Shown in pieces: positions 1 through 5,553 of a DNA stretch of 7,165 bases. This stretch comes from Cyanobacteria bacterium M_surface_7_m2_037 (GTDB lineage: Bacteria; Cyanobacteriota; Cyanobacteriia; PCC-6307; Cyanobiaceae), in assembly GCA_016882585.1 (NCBI GenBank), contig VGPP01000082.1:1-7165 (forward strand), given 5' to 3'. Each line of letters starts with the position of its first letter. The first letter of the stretch is position 1. A model generated the notes under the pieces. The model was not told the origin of the DNA. It ran no database searches and worked only from the letters and a program-made list of their open reading frames with translations. The position numbers and the translations under genes are program-made.

Positions 1-439
1 ACTCCTCCTCGTCGCCTTCCAGTAACAAGGCCTGGAAGGCGGTGTAGAGCTCCAGCTCCTCGCTGTTGGCGGCAGGGCGCCGCTGGCGGTTGGGGCGCAG
101 TTCGTTGCTGGCGCCGCGCGGCTGCAGGCCAGCCGTGACCGAGTGAGCCTGGCTGGCTTGGCGCTGGATGGCCTGGCGTTGTTCGGCCTGGCGGGCCCGC
201 TGCTGATCAGTCTCCGCCTGGCGCAGCCGATCCATGAGATGCGGCGGCACGCTGCCATCCGGGCTCACCTGCATCAGCTCGCGAAACAGGGCCTGGGGAT
301 CGGTTTCCGTTTCCACCCGGTGCCGTTTCTGGCTGGCTGGCGCCTCGGCCGCGGGGGGCGCTTCCGGCTTGGGCAACGGTTTGGGCAGGCTGCGGCCCAG
401 CTGCTGCAGGCGCTCGAGGCTGCGGGCGTCAAAGCTCAT
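1..439 (-). CDS. Conserved hypothetical protein, 5' part (C-terminus beyond left edge)
   Basis: Reading the minus strand from the ATG at 439 gives 146 codons plus one base with no stop, so the gene continues past position 1. The start is well supported: an AGGAG Shine-Dalgarno lies 9 nt upstream and overlaps the stop of the preceding gene. The protein begins MSFDARSLERLQQLGR, followed by a Pro/Ala-rich linker (about residues 18-36). Next comes a segment at about 46-72 (DPQALFRELMQVSPDG and following) that looks like a short folded helix pair. A Gln/Arg/Ala-rich stretch at about 70-98 is probably helical or coiled coil. There is then a basic stretch (about 107-123), and an acidic run begins at about 141. 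No signal peptide or membrane helix is visible, so it is probably cytoplasmic. It resembles hypothetical proteins I associate with picocyanobacteria, but I assign no function. It sits 13 nt behind the pentapeptide-repeat gene and is probably co-transcribed with it. Confidence 0.8.
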   Translation of the reverse strand, partial: MSFDARSLERLQQLGRSLPKPLPKPEAPPAAEAPASQKRHRVETETDPQALFRELMQVSPDGSVPPHLMDRLRQAETDQQRARQAEQRQAIQRQASQAHSVTAGLQPRGASNELRPNRQRRPAANSEELELYTAFQALLLEGDEEE

Positions 440-448
440 GGGGTGGCT

Positions 449-453
449 CTCCT
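449..453 (-). promoter_or_regulatory. Shine-Dalgarno site of the left-edge hypothetical gene
   Basis: The minus strand reads AGGAG here, 9 nt before the ATG at 439, and overlaps the TGA stop of the upstream pentapeptide gene. It is the only strong ribosome binding site I found in the window. It fixes the start of the downstream gene and suggests translational coupling. Confidence 0.7.
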
Positions 454-938
454 CAGCTGCACTCGAGGGTGTCGCGGGTGTCGCGGCCGGTCACGGGGTT
501 GGTGCCGCTGGCGCTGGCGCAAAGGGTTTTGAGCACATCGCCTCGGAAAGGCACGTTGGTGAAATCGGCTCCTTCGATCAGCACGTTGTTGAAGCGGGTG
601 TTGAAGGCGAAGGCGTTTTCGAGCACCGCGTTGCGCAGGTCGGTGCCGTCGAGCACCGCCGAGTCGAGGGTGGCGTCGGTGAGGTCGGCGCCGGAGAGTT
701 TGGCGTCTTGCAGCTTGGCTCCAAACAGGCTGGCGCCGCGCAGGTCGGAGCCGTGGAAATCGGCTTCGCGCAGGTTGGTGAGGTTGAAGGTGGCGCCGCG
801 CAAATCCATGCCGGCGAAGTCGTGGCCGATCAGCACCTGCTTGGCCACATCCATGGCCGCCTGGGCCGTGGGGGCCGCCAGCAGCAGGGCCAGAGGCAGC
901 AGCAGGAGCGAGAACAGTGGTCGCAGATGGCGGCCCAT
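453..938 (-). CDS. Secreted pentapeptide-repeat protein (lumenal/periplasmic type)
   Basis: This is a protein of 161 residues. Residues 1-27 form a Sec signal peptide: an Arg-containing N-region, a Leu-rich core at about 8-22, and a likely cleavage after A-Q-A (25-27). The mature part is almost entirely a pentapeptide-repeat right-handed beta helix. From residue 36 to 131 every fifth residue is Leu, Phe or Ile except Ala111, giving about 20 repeats in unbroken register, or roughly five four-sided coils. A C-terminal tail carries the only two cysteines, C140 and C160, placed to form a disulfide that would cap the helix. The form resembles thylakoid-lumen pentapeptide proteins of plants and cyanobacteria; the biochemical role of that group is unsettled, so only the export and fold are predicted. 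No Shine-Dalgarno is seen before the ATG. The gene leads a two-gene unit and diverges from the transporter gene across a 56-nt spacer. Confidence 0.9.
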   Translation of the reverse strand: MGRHLRPLFSLLLLPLALLLAAPTAQAAMDVAKQVLIGHDFAGMDLRGATFNLTNLREADFHGSDLRGASLFGAKLQDAKLSGADLTDATLDSAVLDGTDLRNAVLENAFAFNTRFNNVLIEGADFTNVPFRGDVLKTLCASASGTNPVTGRDTRDTLECS

Positions 939-994
939 CGGCTAGGAGCGGAGCTGGGGCAACCCTAGGTGTGGTGTTCCAGCAGAGTTGGTCG
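939..994. promoter_or_regulatory. Divergent spacer between the pentapeptide and transporter genes
   Basis: Only 56 nt separate the two outward-facing start codons, so both 5' leaders and any promoters must be compressed here or overlap the coding regions. It holds two copies of CTAGG (942-946 and 965-969), the second inside a CCTAGG palindrome. I see no clear -10/-35 pair and no Shine-Dalgarno for either gene. The regulatory role is inferred from geometry only. Confidence 0.4.
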
Positions 995-2281
995 ATGCAA
1001 GAACTCGACCTCACGCCGCGGCAGCGGCAGCGTGCGGCCTTGGCAGCCCTGCTGGGCAATGCCCTCGAGTGGTACGACTTCGCCGTTTACGGCTACGTGG
1101 CCAGCGACCTGGGCCGCGTCTTTTTCCCGAAGGATGTGCCTGGGTTGCAAACGCTGGCCGCCTTCGGGGTGTTTGCCGTGGGCTATCTGATGCGACCGAT
1201 CGGCAGCCTGGTGCTCGGGCCGCTCGGCGATCTGCTGGGGCGGCGTCTGATGCTCTCGCTGAGCATCGTGATCATGGGCTTGTCGAGCCTGCTGATCGGC
1301 CTGTTGCCCACCCACGCGCAGATCGGCATGGCGGCGGGCACATTGTTGGTGCTGCTGCGCATGCTGCAGGGGTTCTCCGTGGGGGCGGAGTTCACCGGCA
1401 GCATCACCTATGCCACCGAAGCCGCTGCACGGGGCCGGGCCGGCACCCTCTCAAGCCTGGCGGTCGCCGGTGGATTGCTGGGGTTCAGTCTCGGCTCCCT
1501 CACCGCGGCCCTGATCGGTTGGATCCTGGGGCCTGCAGCGATGGCCAGCTGGGGTTGGCGGCTGCCGTTTTTGCTGGGGGCGGCAGTGGCCGTGGTGGGG
1601 TTGTGGATGCGGCGCGGCATGCCAGAAACCCTGGTCTCTGCCCAGGCCGGAGAAGCAACGCTCAAGGGCGTCAACCTGGTGGGCCCCGTGCTGGCTCAGC
1701 TGCGTGAGGTGTGTGGGCAGTGGCGGTTGGTGCTCCAGGTGATCGGGCTGGTGAGCTTCGCCAACGTGATCTTTTATCTGGCCTTTGTGTATCTGGTGGA
1801 TCTCACCGGAGTGCGAAGCGGCCAGCCGGCGGCGGCCAACACGATCGCCACCGTGATCCAGACCATCGGTCTGCTGCTGGCGATCGGGGGCGGGCGCCTG
1901 GCTGATCGCTACGGCATGGTGCCGGTGAACCGCTGGGGCAATGCCCTGCTGGTGCTGTTGGCGCCGGTGGGCTTGCTGATCGGCGGCCAGGGGCAGTTGC
2001 TGCCGCTGGCGCTGGCCCAGCTGTTGCTGGTGGTTCCGGTGATGGTCACGATGGGTGCCCAGGGTGTGCTCGGGGTGCTGCTGGTGCCGGAGCAGCAGCG
2101 CTGCGCCGTGTTTTCCATCGCCTATTCGCTGGCCATGGCTCTGTTCGCGGGCACCTCGCCGTTTGTGGCGTCGTGGCTGGCGGCGCAGCAGTGGAGTGCC
2201 TGGATCGTTCCCTACGTGCTGATCTACGGCGCGGCGGCGCTGATCACCGTGCAACGGCTGCGGGTGGCCCCTGTGCGCTGA
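995..2281 (+). CDS. MFS transporter, metabolite:H+ symporter (MHS) type
   Basis: This is a 428-residue inner-membrane protein with about 12 hydrophobic helices, normal for the major facilitator superfamily. Family marks are GNALEWYDFAVYG at 21-33 (helix 1 signature of the ProP/KgtP/ShiA-type symporters), RPIGSLVLGPLGDLLGRR at 67-84 (the loop 2-3 motif), RMLQGFSVGAEF at 122-133, and WGWRLPFLLG at 187-196. The half-repeat of the loop motif is GRLADRYG at 300-307. Members use the proton gradient to import small metabolites such as proline, betaine, 2-oxoglutarate, citrate or shikimate. Sequence alone does not decide the substrate. I chose the ATG at 995 because the signature helix follows about 20 residues later, as usual. 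An in-frame ATG at 917 would add 26 unrelated residues and run into the divergent gene. The start lacks a Shine-Dalgarno. It stands alone between a divergent unit and a 114-nt gap, so no pathway partner is evident. Confidence 0.92.
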   Translation: MQELDLTPRQRQRAALAALLGNALEWYDFAVYGYVASDLGRVFFPKDVPGLQTLAAFGVFAVGYLMRPIGSLVLGPLGDLLGRRLMLSLSIVIMGLSSLLIGLLPTHAQIGMAAGTLLVLLRMLQGFSVGAEFTGSITYATEAAARGRAGTLSSLAVAGGLLGFSLGSLTAALIGWILGPAAMASWGWRLPFLLGAAVAVVGLWMRRGMPETLVSAQAGEATLKGVNLVGPVLAQLREVCGQWRLVLQVIGLVSFANVIFYLAFVYLVDLTGVRSGQPAAANTIATVIQTIGLLLAIGGGRLADRYGMVPVNRWGNALLVLLAPVGLLIGGQGQLLPLALAQLLLVVPVMVTMGAQGVLGVLLVPEQQRCAVFSIAYSLAMALFAGTSPFVASWLAAQQWSAWIVPYVLIYGAAALITVQRLRVAPVR

Positions 2282-2395
2282 GCGGGTTGTCGCGATGGGC
2301 ACCGCCTGGATCAACGCGGTCTCGTAATCTCCCGCTGTCTGCATCGCGCTGATGCTGATCTCTCCGATGGCCTGATCGAACAGCGAGCGTTCGCG
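2282..2395. other. Intergenic gap after the transporter gene, with nested inverted repeats
   Basis: This 114-nt gap contains AGCGGG (2281-2286, starting on the last stop base) complementary to CCCGCT (2331-2336). Inside that pair, ACCGC (2301-2305) is complementary to GCGGT (2316-2320). Together they could form a two-tier stem after the transporter gene, but no T-run follows, so I do not call an intrinsic terminator. The frame of the next gene is open throughout the gap yet has no ATG, GTG or TTG before 2396. The promoter of the next gene, if it has its own, should lie here; no consensus is obvious. Confidence 0.3.
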
Positions 2396-2626
2396 ATGGG
2401 CAATCCGATCGACAAAGACACCTTTCTGGCCCGGGCCCGCTCCCGTTTCGGCGACCGCTACGACTACAGCGCGATCGTTTACAAGAGCTTCAAGACCCCG
2501 ATCAAGATCCGTTGCCGCGAGCATCCGGTGCGCTGGATTTCGATCACGCCGGAGCGCCATTTGGTCACGACGGGTGGTTGTAAGTACTGCCTGCGGGCCC
2601 TGCGCGGCCAGCTGCCCGGCGAGTGA
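2396..2626 (+). CDS. Small zinc-ribbon-like protein (DUF723-like Cys/His pattern)
   Basis: This is a 76-residue cytoplasmic protein with no signal peptide or membrane helix. It has the layout F-x-A-R-A-R..G-D-R-Y-D-Y-S..V-Y (residues 10-29), then K-T-P-I-K-I-R-C-R-E-H (33-43), and closes with G-G-C-K-Y-C (60-65). The four candidate zinc ligands are C40, H43, C62 and C65, a CxxH...CxxC ribbon. This order of a YDYS motif, a 'V/I-x-I-x-C-x-x-H' strand and a terminal CxxC is what I know from small domains of the DUF723 kind, often found as single or repeated modules next to nuclease domains of phages and mobile introns. Here it stands alone, with no nuclease attached. Nucleic-acid binding is a reasonable guess, not shown. 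ATG 2396 is the first usable start in the frame, with only a weak purine patch upstream. Base composition matches its neighbours, so there is no sign of very recent transfer. Confidence 0.72.
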   Translation: MGNPIDKDTFLARARSRFGDRYDYSAIVYKSFKTPIKIRCREHPVRWISITPERHLVTTGGCKYCLRALRGQLPGE

Positions 2627-2671
2627 TGTCCCCAAGGGGAATGCTCAGAGCTGCAGCGCACCTCAGCAGCA

Positions 2672-3037
2672 ATGGCCATCAGCGCGAGCCAGCGGCGCGG
2701 CAACTGGGCTGAACAACGCGCCCTGCGCCTCCTGCAGGGAACCGGGTGGCAGCTCCTGGCGCGGCAGTGGCACTGCCGCTGGGGTGAGCTCGATCTGCTG
2801 CTGCACAAACCCCAGCGCCTGCTGCTGGTGGAGGTGAAGAGCCGCTGGCGGTGTGGCGTGGATGGCTGGGGCCTCGCCAGCTTTACGCCTCGCAAACGAG
2901 CACGCCTGAGCCGCGCGTTCGATTGCTGGCTGGCCGACCATCCGCACTATCAGCACTGCAGCCTCGAGCTGGTGCTGGCCCTGGTGCCCCAGCCGCCGGC
3001 TAGGGAGCCGGTGCGCTGGATCCGCTGCTGGGGGTAG
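2672..3037 (+). CDS. UPF0102 (YraN-like) family protein
   Basis: This is a 121-residue soluble protein of the UPF0102 family, whose members have a restriction-endonuclease-like fold and average about 120 residues. Seen directly: the N-terminal G10-N-W-A-E14-x-x-A motif, a GELD box at 38-41 and VEVK at 53-56. D41, E54 and K56 are placed like a PD-(D/E)xK catalytic set, so metal-dependent nuclease or Holliday-junction-type activity is conceivable. The cellular role of the family is not firmly known. The region after the core (residues 57-80) keeps the usual basic 'F/T-x-x-K-x-x-R' helix (TPRKRARLSRA). The ATG at 2672 gives the expected family N-terminus and has no clear Shine-Dalgarno. The gene follows the zinc-ribbon gene by 45 nt in the same direction and could be co-transcribed. 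Its last 38 nt overlap the 3' end of the minus-strand secreted-protein gene. Confidence 0.9.
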   Translation: MAISASQRRGNWAEQRALRLLQGTGWQLLARQWHCRWGELDLLLHKPQRLLLVEVKSRWRCGVDGWGLASFTPRKRARLSRAFDCWLADHPHYQHCSLELVLALVPQPPAREPVRWIRCWG

Positions 3038-3284
3038 CGCCGCTAGAGGTGGTGGTGTACTCAAGCGTGCAGATGTAGCGGTAGTTGCCGGTGCGCACGT
3101 TCACCACGGTGCAGTTGGTGTTGGTGACCGTGGCATTGGCCGGCAATTGCTGCTGAGCCCGCTCAATCGCGTTCTGTTGATCCCAGATCGATTCGGCGGT
3201 GATCGATCCGGCCTGTGCTGCGGGGCTGAAGCCAAGCAGCAGGGCGCTGGCGGCGAGCCAGGCAGCAGCAGTGGGACGACGCAT
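3000..3284 (-). CDS. Small secreted hypothetical protein
   Basis: This is a 94-residue protein with a clean Sec signal peptide: basic start MRRP, hydrophobic core at about 6-19, and probable cleavage after A-Q-A at 23-25. The mature chain of about 69 residues has a predicted helix (about 29-46, Gln-rich) and then beta-like strands ATVTNTNCTVV and NYRYICTLEYTT. Those strands hold the only two cysteines (C58 and C72), a likely disulfide pair. It ends in a Ser/Pro/Ala-rich tail. Location should be periplasm, lumen or outside the cell. I recognise the general form as a small exported protein of picocyanobacteria but know no function. The ATG at 3284 gives a complete signal peptide; no Shine-Dalgarno is visible. 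It runs against the UPF0102 gene, sharing 38 nt at the 3' ends, and diverges from rsmA across a 90-nt spacer. Confidence 0.8.
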   Translation of the reverse strand: MRRPTAAAWLAASALLLGFSPAAQAGSITAESIWDQQNAIERAQQQLPANATVTNTNCTVVNVRTGNYRYICTLEYTTTSSGATPSSGSSAPAP

Positions 3285-3374
3285 CGCAAGGTGGTGGCTG
3301 CTTCAGTGTTTAACCACGCCGGCTGCGGACGGCCAGGGGGCAATCTGGAAGCAGGCCCTGTGGCGCACGGATCG
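3285..3374. promoter_or_regulatory. Divergent spacer between the small secreted protein gene and rsmA
   Basis: This is a 90-nt region between outward-facing starts. The only AT-rich patch is GTGTTTAACC around 3307-3316, which could serve as a -10 element on either strand, but no matching -35 is evident. As rsmA is the first gene of the long plus-strand cluster, the cluster promoter is expected here. This is inferred from position. Confidence 0.4.
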
Positions 3375-4187
3375 ATGACCTTCGCGGCCCACCGCACGCG
3401 GAAGCGGTTTGGTCAGCACTGGCTCAAGGATGAGCGGGTGCTGCAGCAGATCCTCGCCGCGGCGGAGCTCAGCGCAGACGACACGGTGCTGGAGGTGGGT
3501 CCGGGCCGCGGAGCGCTCACAGAACGCCTGCTCGCCTCCCCGGCAGCGGCGGTGCGGGCGGTGGAGCTGGATCGTGATCTGGTGGAGGGGCTGCAGGAGC
3601 GGTTTGGCGCTGATCCGCGCTTTGAGCTCACCCAGGGCGATGTGCTCGACGTGCCGCTGCCTGCGGCGGGGATCGTGGTGGCCAACATCCCGTACAACAT
3701 CACTGGGCCCCTGTTGGAGCGGTTGGTGGGCCGGTTGGATCGTCCGGTGCTGCAGCCCTACCGGCGCCTGGTGTTGCTGATGCAGCAGGAGGTGGGGGAG
3801 CGCATTCGCGCTCGGCCCGGCAGCAGTGCCTACTCAGCCTTGAGCGTGCGCATGCAGCTGCTGGCCCGTTGCAGCACGGTGTGCCTGGTGCCGCCCCGCT
3901 GTTTTCAGCCGCCGCCGAAGGTGATGAGCGAGGTGGTGGCGATCGATCCGCTGCCGGTGGATCAACAGCTGGATCCCGCCCTGGCGCGCACCGTGGAGAG
4001 CCTGCTGCGCCGCTGTTTTGCCGCCCGCCGCAAGATGCTGCGCAACACCCTGGCCGGGTTGCAGCCGCCCGATCAGCTGGCGGCCCTCACCGCTGAAGCC
4101 GGCATTGGTTTGGAGCAGCGGCCCCAGGAGGTGGCACCGGAGCGCTGGGTGGCGCTGGCGGCGGGTTTGAATCGGCTCACCGCCTGA
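3375..4187 (+). CDS. rsmA: 16S rRNA (adenine1518-N6/adenine1519-N6)-dimethyltransferase
   Basis: This is a 270-residue cytoplasmic enzyme that uses S-adenosylmethionine to dimethylate two adjacent adenines in the 3'-terminal hairpin of 16S rRNA, a late step in 30S assembly (also called KsgA). Seen: the N-terminal K-R-F-G-Q-H-W-L box (10-17), the SAM-binding loop EVGPGRGALT (40-49), the acidic residue E64 ending the second strand, G-D-V at 88-90, and the catalytic NIPYNITGP motif (104-112). The C-terminal helical domain from about 185 includes the basic F-A-A-R-R-K-M-L-R-N segment (215-224). Length is typical. I chose the ATG at 3375 because the conserved box follows directly; longer in-frame starts back to 3147 would overlap the divergent gene and add residues foreign to the family. 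The gene heads the plus-strand cluster, with ispE 9 nt downstream. Confidence 0.97.
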   Translation: MTFAAHRTRKRFGQHWLKDERVLQQILAAAELSADDTVLEVGPGRGALTERLLASPAAAVRAVELDRDLVEGLQERFGADPRFELTQGDVLDVPLPAAGIVVANIPYNITGPLLERLVGRLDRPVLQPYRRLVLLMQQEVGERIRARPGSSAYSALSVRMQLLARCSTVCLVPPRCFQPPPKVMSEVVAIDPLPVDQQLDPALARTVESLLRRCFAARRKMLRNTLAGLQPPDQLAALTAEAGIGLEQRPQEVAPERWVALAAGLNRLTA

Positions 4188-4196
4188 ACCCCTCGC

Positions 4197-5129
4197 ATGG
4201 CTGAGCTGCTGGTCAGCGCCCCCGCCAAGATCAACCTGCATCTGGAGGTGCTGGGGCTGCGGCCCGATGGCTTCCACGAGCTGGCGATGGTGATGCAAAC
4301 GCTCGATCTCGCCGATCAGCTGCGGTTGCGCCCCACGGCCGATGGCCGCATCAGCCTCAGCTGCCAACGCAGCGATCTGCCCACCGATGGCAGCAACCTG
4401 ATTGTGAAAGCTGCCGAACTGCTCAAGGCCCGGGTGGGGCTGCCGGAGCTGGGGGCCTCGATTGAGCTGGATAAACGCATTCCCATTGGGGCTGGTCTGG
4501 CGGGCGGCTCGAGCGATGGCGCGGCTGCTTTGGTGGGGCTCAACGCTCTGTGGGGTTGTGGCTTCAGCCCTGCGCAACTGCTCGAGATGGCGGCTCAGCT
4601 GGGCTCCGATATGCCCTTCTGCATCGATGGCGGCACGCAGCTCTGCTTCGGGCGCGGTGAAGTGCTGGAGCCGGCCGCTCTGGCGGCTCCCCCAGCCCTG
4701 GGGGTTCTGCTGATCAAGCACCCCGAGGCGAGCGTGTCCACGCCCTGGGCCTATGGGCGCTGCCGCGAGCAGCGCGGCGATTTTTATCTGAGCCGTGAGG
4801 CTGATTTCGAGCAGCGCCGCCAGGCCCTGCGCCAGGGCCCGTTGCTGGAGGCTCTGGCCGGCCAGCGACCCCTGGCGCCCCTGCGCAACGACCTGCAGGC
4901 AGTGGTGGAGCCGGAGGTGGCCAGCGTGCGCGAGGGCTTGGCACTGCTGCGCCAGGCCGGTGATGCCCTGGTGGTGGCGATGAGCGGCTCGGGCCCCAGC
5001 CTGTTCGCGCTGTTTGCCGATGTCGGCGGCGCCGAAGCCGCCCGTGAGCGGCTGCAGCCGCAGCTCGTGGCCGCCGGGTTTGAGGCCTGGGTGTGCCGCT
5101 GCACCGGCTCCGGTGCCACGCTGGGCTGA
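4197..5129 (+). CDS. ispE: 4-diphosphocytidyl-2-C-methyl-D-erythritol kinase
   Basis: This is a 310-residue GHMP-fold kinase that phosphorylates the 2-hydroxyl of CDP-methylerythritol with ATP, the fourth step of the MEP pathway to IPP and DMAPP. In a cyanobacterium these feed carotenoid, phytol and quinone synthesis. Seen: APAKINLHL near the N-terminus with the catalytic lysine K11, the ATP loop PIGAGLAGGSSDGAAAL (96-112), the catalytic aspartate D138 in LGSDMPFC, and the C-terminal GHMP motif AMSGSGPSLF (261-270). All key residues are present and the length is normal. The start ATG is 9 nt past the rsmA stop with no Shine-Dalgarno, so translation may be coupled. The rsmA-ispE pairing is common in bacteria and expected here. 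Expression probably follows the cluster promoter upstream of rsmA. Confidence 0.97.
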   Translation: MAELLVSAPAKINLHLEVLGLRPDGFHELAMVMQTLDLADQLRLRPTADGRISLSCQRSDLPTDGSNLIVKAAELLKARVGLPELGASIELDKRIPIGAGLAGGSSDGAAALVGLNALWGCGFSPAQLLEMAAQLGSDMPFCIDGGTQLCFGRGEVLEPAALAAPPALGVLLIKHPEASVSTPWAYGRCREQRGDFYLSREADFEQRRQALRQGPLLEALAGQRPLAPLRNDLQAVVEPEVASVREGLALLRQAGDALVVAMSGSGPSLFALFADVGGAEAARERLQPQLVAAGFEAWVCRCTGSGATLG

Positions 5130-5149
5130 CGCCTCATCCCGCGAACTCC

Positions 5150-5527
5150 GTGAGCGAGAAGCCCACCGCTGACGCCATACCCGCCGCCACACCTGACGCC
5201 AAACCTGATGCACCGGCCACTCCCGATGCCGCAGCCCCCAAGCGCCAGCGCAAGGGGCCGATCAGCTTCCTGAGCGGCTCGCTCACCAGCTTTGGCTTCG
5301 GCTGGCTGGCGCTGCAGCTGGCCCAACGGATCGTGGGCTACTACGCCGAGCACCCACCCCACTACGACGTGCGCTTTGCCCAGAGCATCGCCGTGTTCAT
5401 GAAGACGCTGATCGTGGGGATGAGCTTCCTCGCCACCTTCACCTTTGCCTTTGTGGGCCTGGGGCTGTTTTTCACATTCCTGCGCAGCTTGATGCCGGGG
5501 TGGAGCGAAGCCGAACAAACTCCCTAG
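5150..5527 (+). CDS. DUF3082-type two-helix membrane protein
   Basis: This is a 125-residue protein from a GTG start. The N-terminal 35 residues are Pro/Ala/Asp-rich and low in complexity (repeated A-T-P-D and P-D-A units), probably a disordered tail. A KGPISFLSGSLTS segment (35-47) leads into a first membrane helix (about 42-63), then a loop with H-P-P-H-Y and A-Q-S-I-A, then a second long helix (about 85-113). This matches cyanobacterial proteins annotated as DUF3082, often beside ispE and pdhB. Function is unknown; the location should be thylakoid or plasma membrane. The GTG at 5150 lies 20 nt after ispE. An in-frame ATG at 5093 would overlap ispE by 37 nt and add 19 residues unlike the family, so I reject it. 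No Shine-Dalgarno is seen. Confidence 0.85.
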   Translation: MSEKPTADAIPAATPDAKPDAPATPDAAAPKRQRKGPISFLSGSLTSFGFGWLALQLAQRIVGYYAEHPPHYDVRFAQSIAVFMKTLIVGMSFLATFTFAFVGLGLFFTFLRSLMPGWSEAEQTP

Positions 5528-5553
5528 CCTTGGCGGGCGGAGCTTGCCAAGCG

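Noticed and set aside
234..968. Plus-strand open frame with many regular Val-Gly/Glu-Val-Gly units opposite the pentapeptide gene
   Set aside because: The apparent repeat protein is the complement of the 15-bp periodicity of the pentapeptide gene; the minus-strand reading has a signal peptide and correct repeat register.
917..994. Upstream ATG extension of the transporter
   Set aside because: It would overlap the divergent gene and adds 26 residues with no family similarity; the ATG at 995 fits the MHS layout.
1451..2635. Minus-strand open frame opposite the transporter and zinc-ribbon genes
   Set aside because: It spans two sense genes and the gap between them, is Gln/His/Arg-rich and matches no family I know.
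2629..2640. TCCCCAAGGGGA inverted repeat after the zinc-ribbon gene
   Set aside because: The loop would be only 2 nt and no T-run follows, so it is not a convincing terminator.
3147..3374. 76-codon N-terminal extension of RsmA
   Set aside because: It overlaps the divergent secreted-protein gene, and the family starts a few residues before the K-R-F-G-Q-H box.
3834..5213. Long minus-strand open frame (about 459 codons) opposite ispE and the end of rsmA
   Set aside because: Both sense genes carry full family motifs, and the antisense product is low-complexity Gln/His/Ala/Arg. It is a by-product of codon bias.
5168..5230. Repeated GCC-rich units encoding Pro/Ala/Asp in the DUF3082-type protein
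   Set aside because: They are imprecise at DNA level and best explained as a low-complexity protein tail, not a tandem repeat or array.
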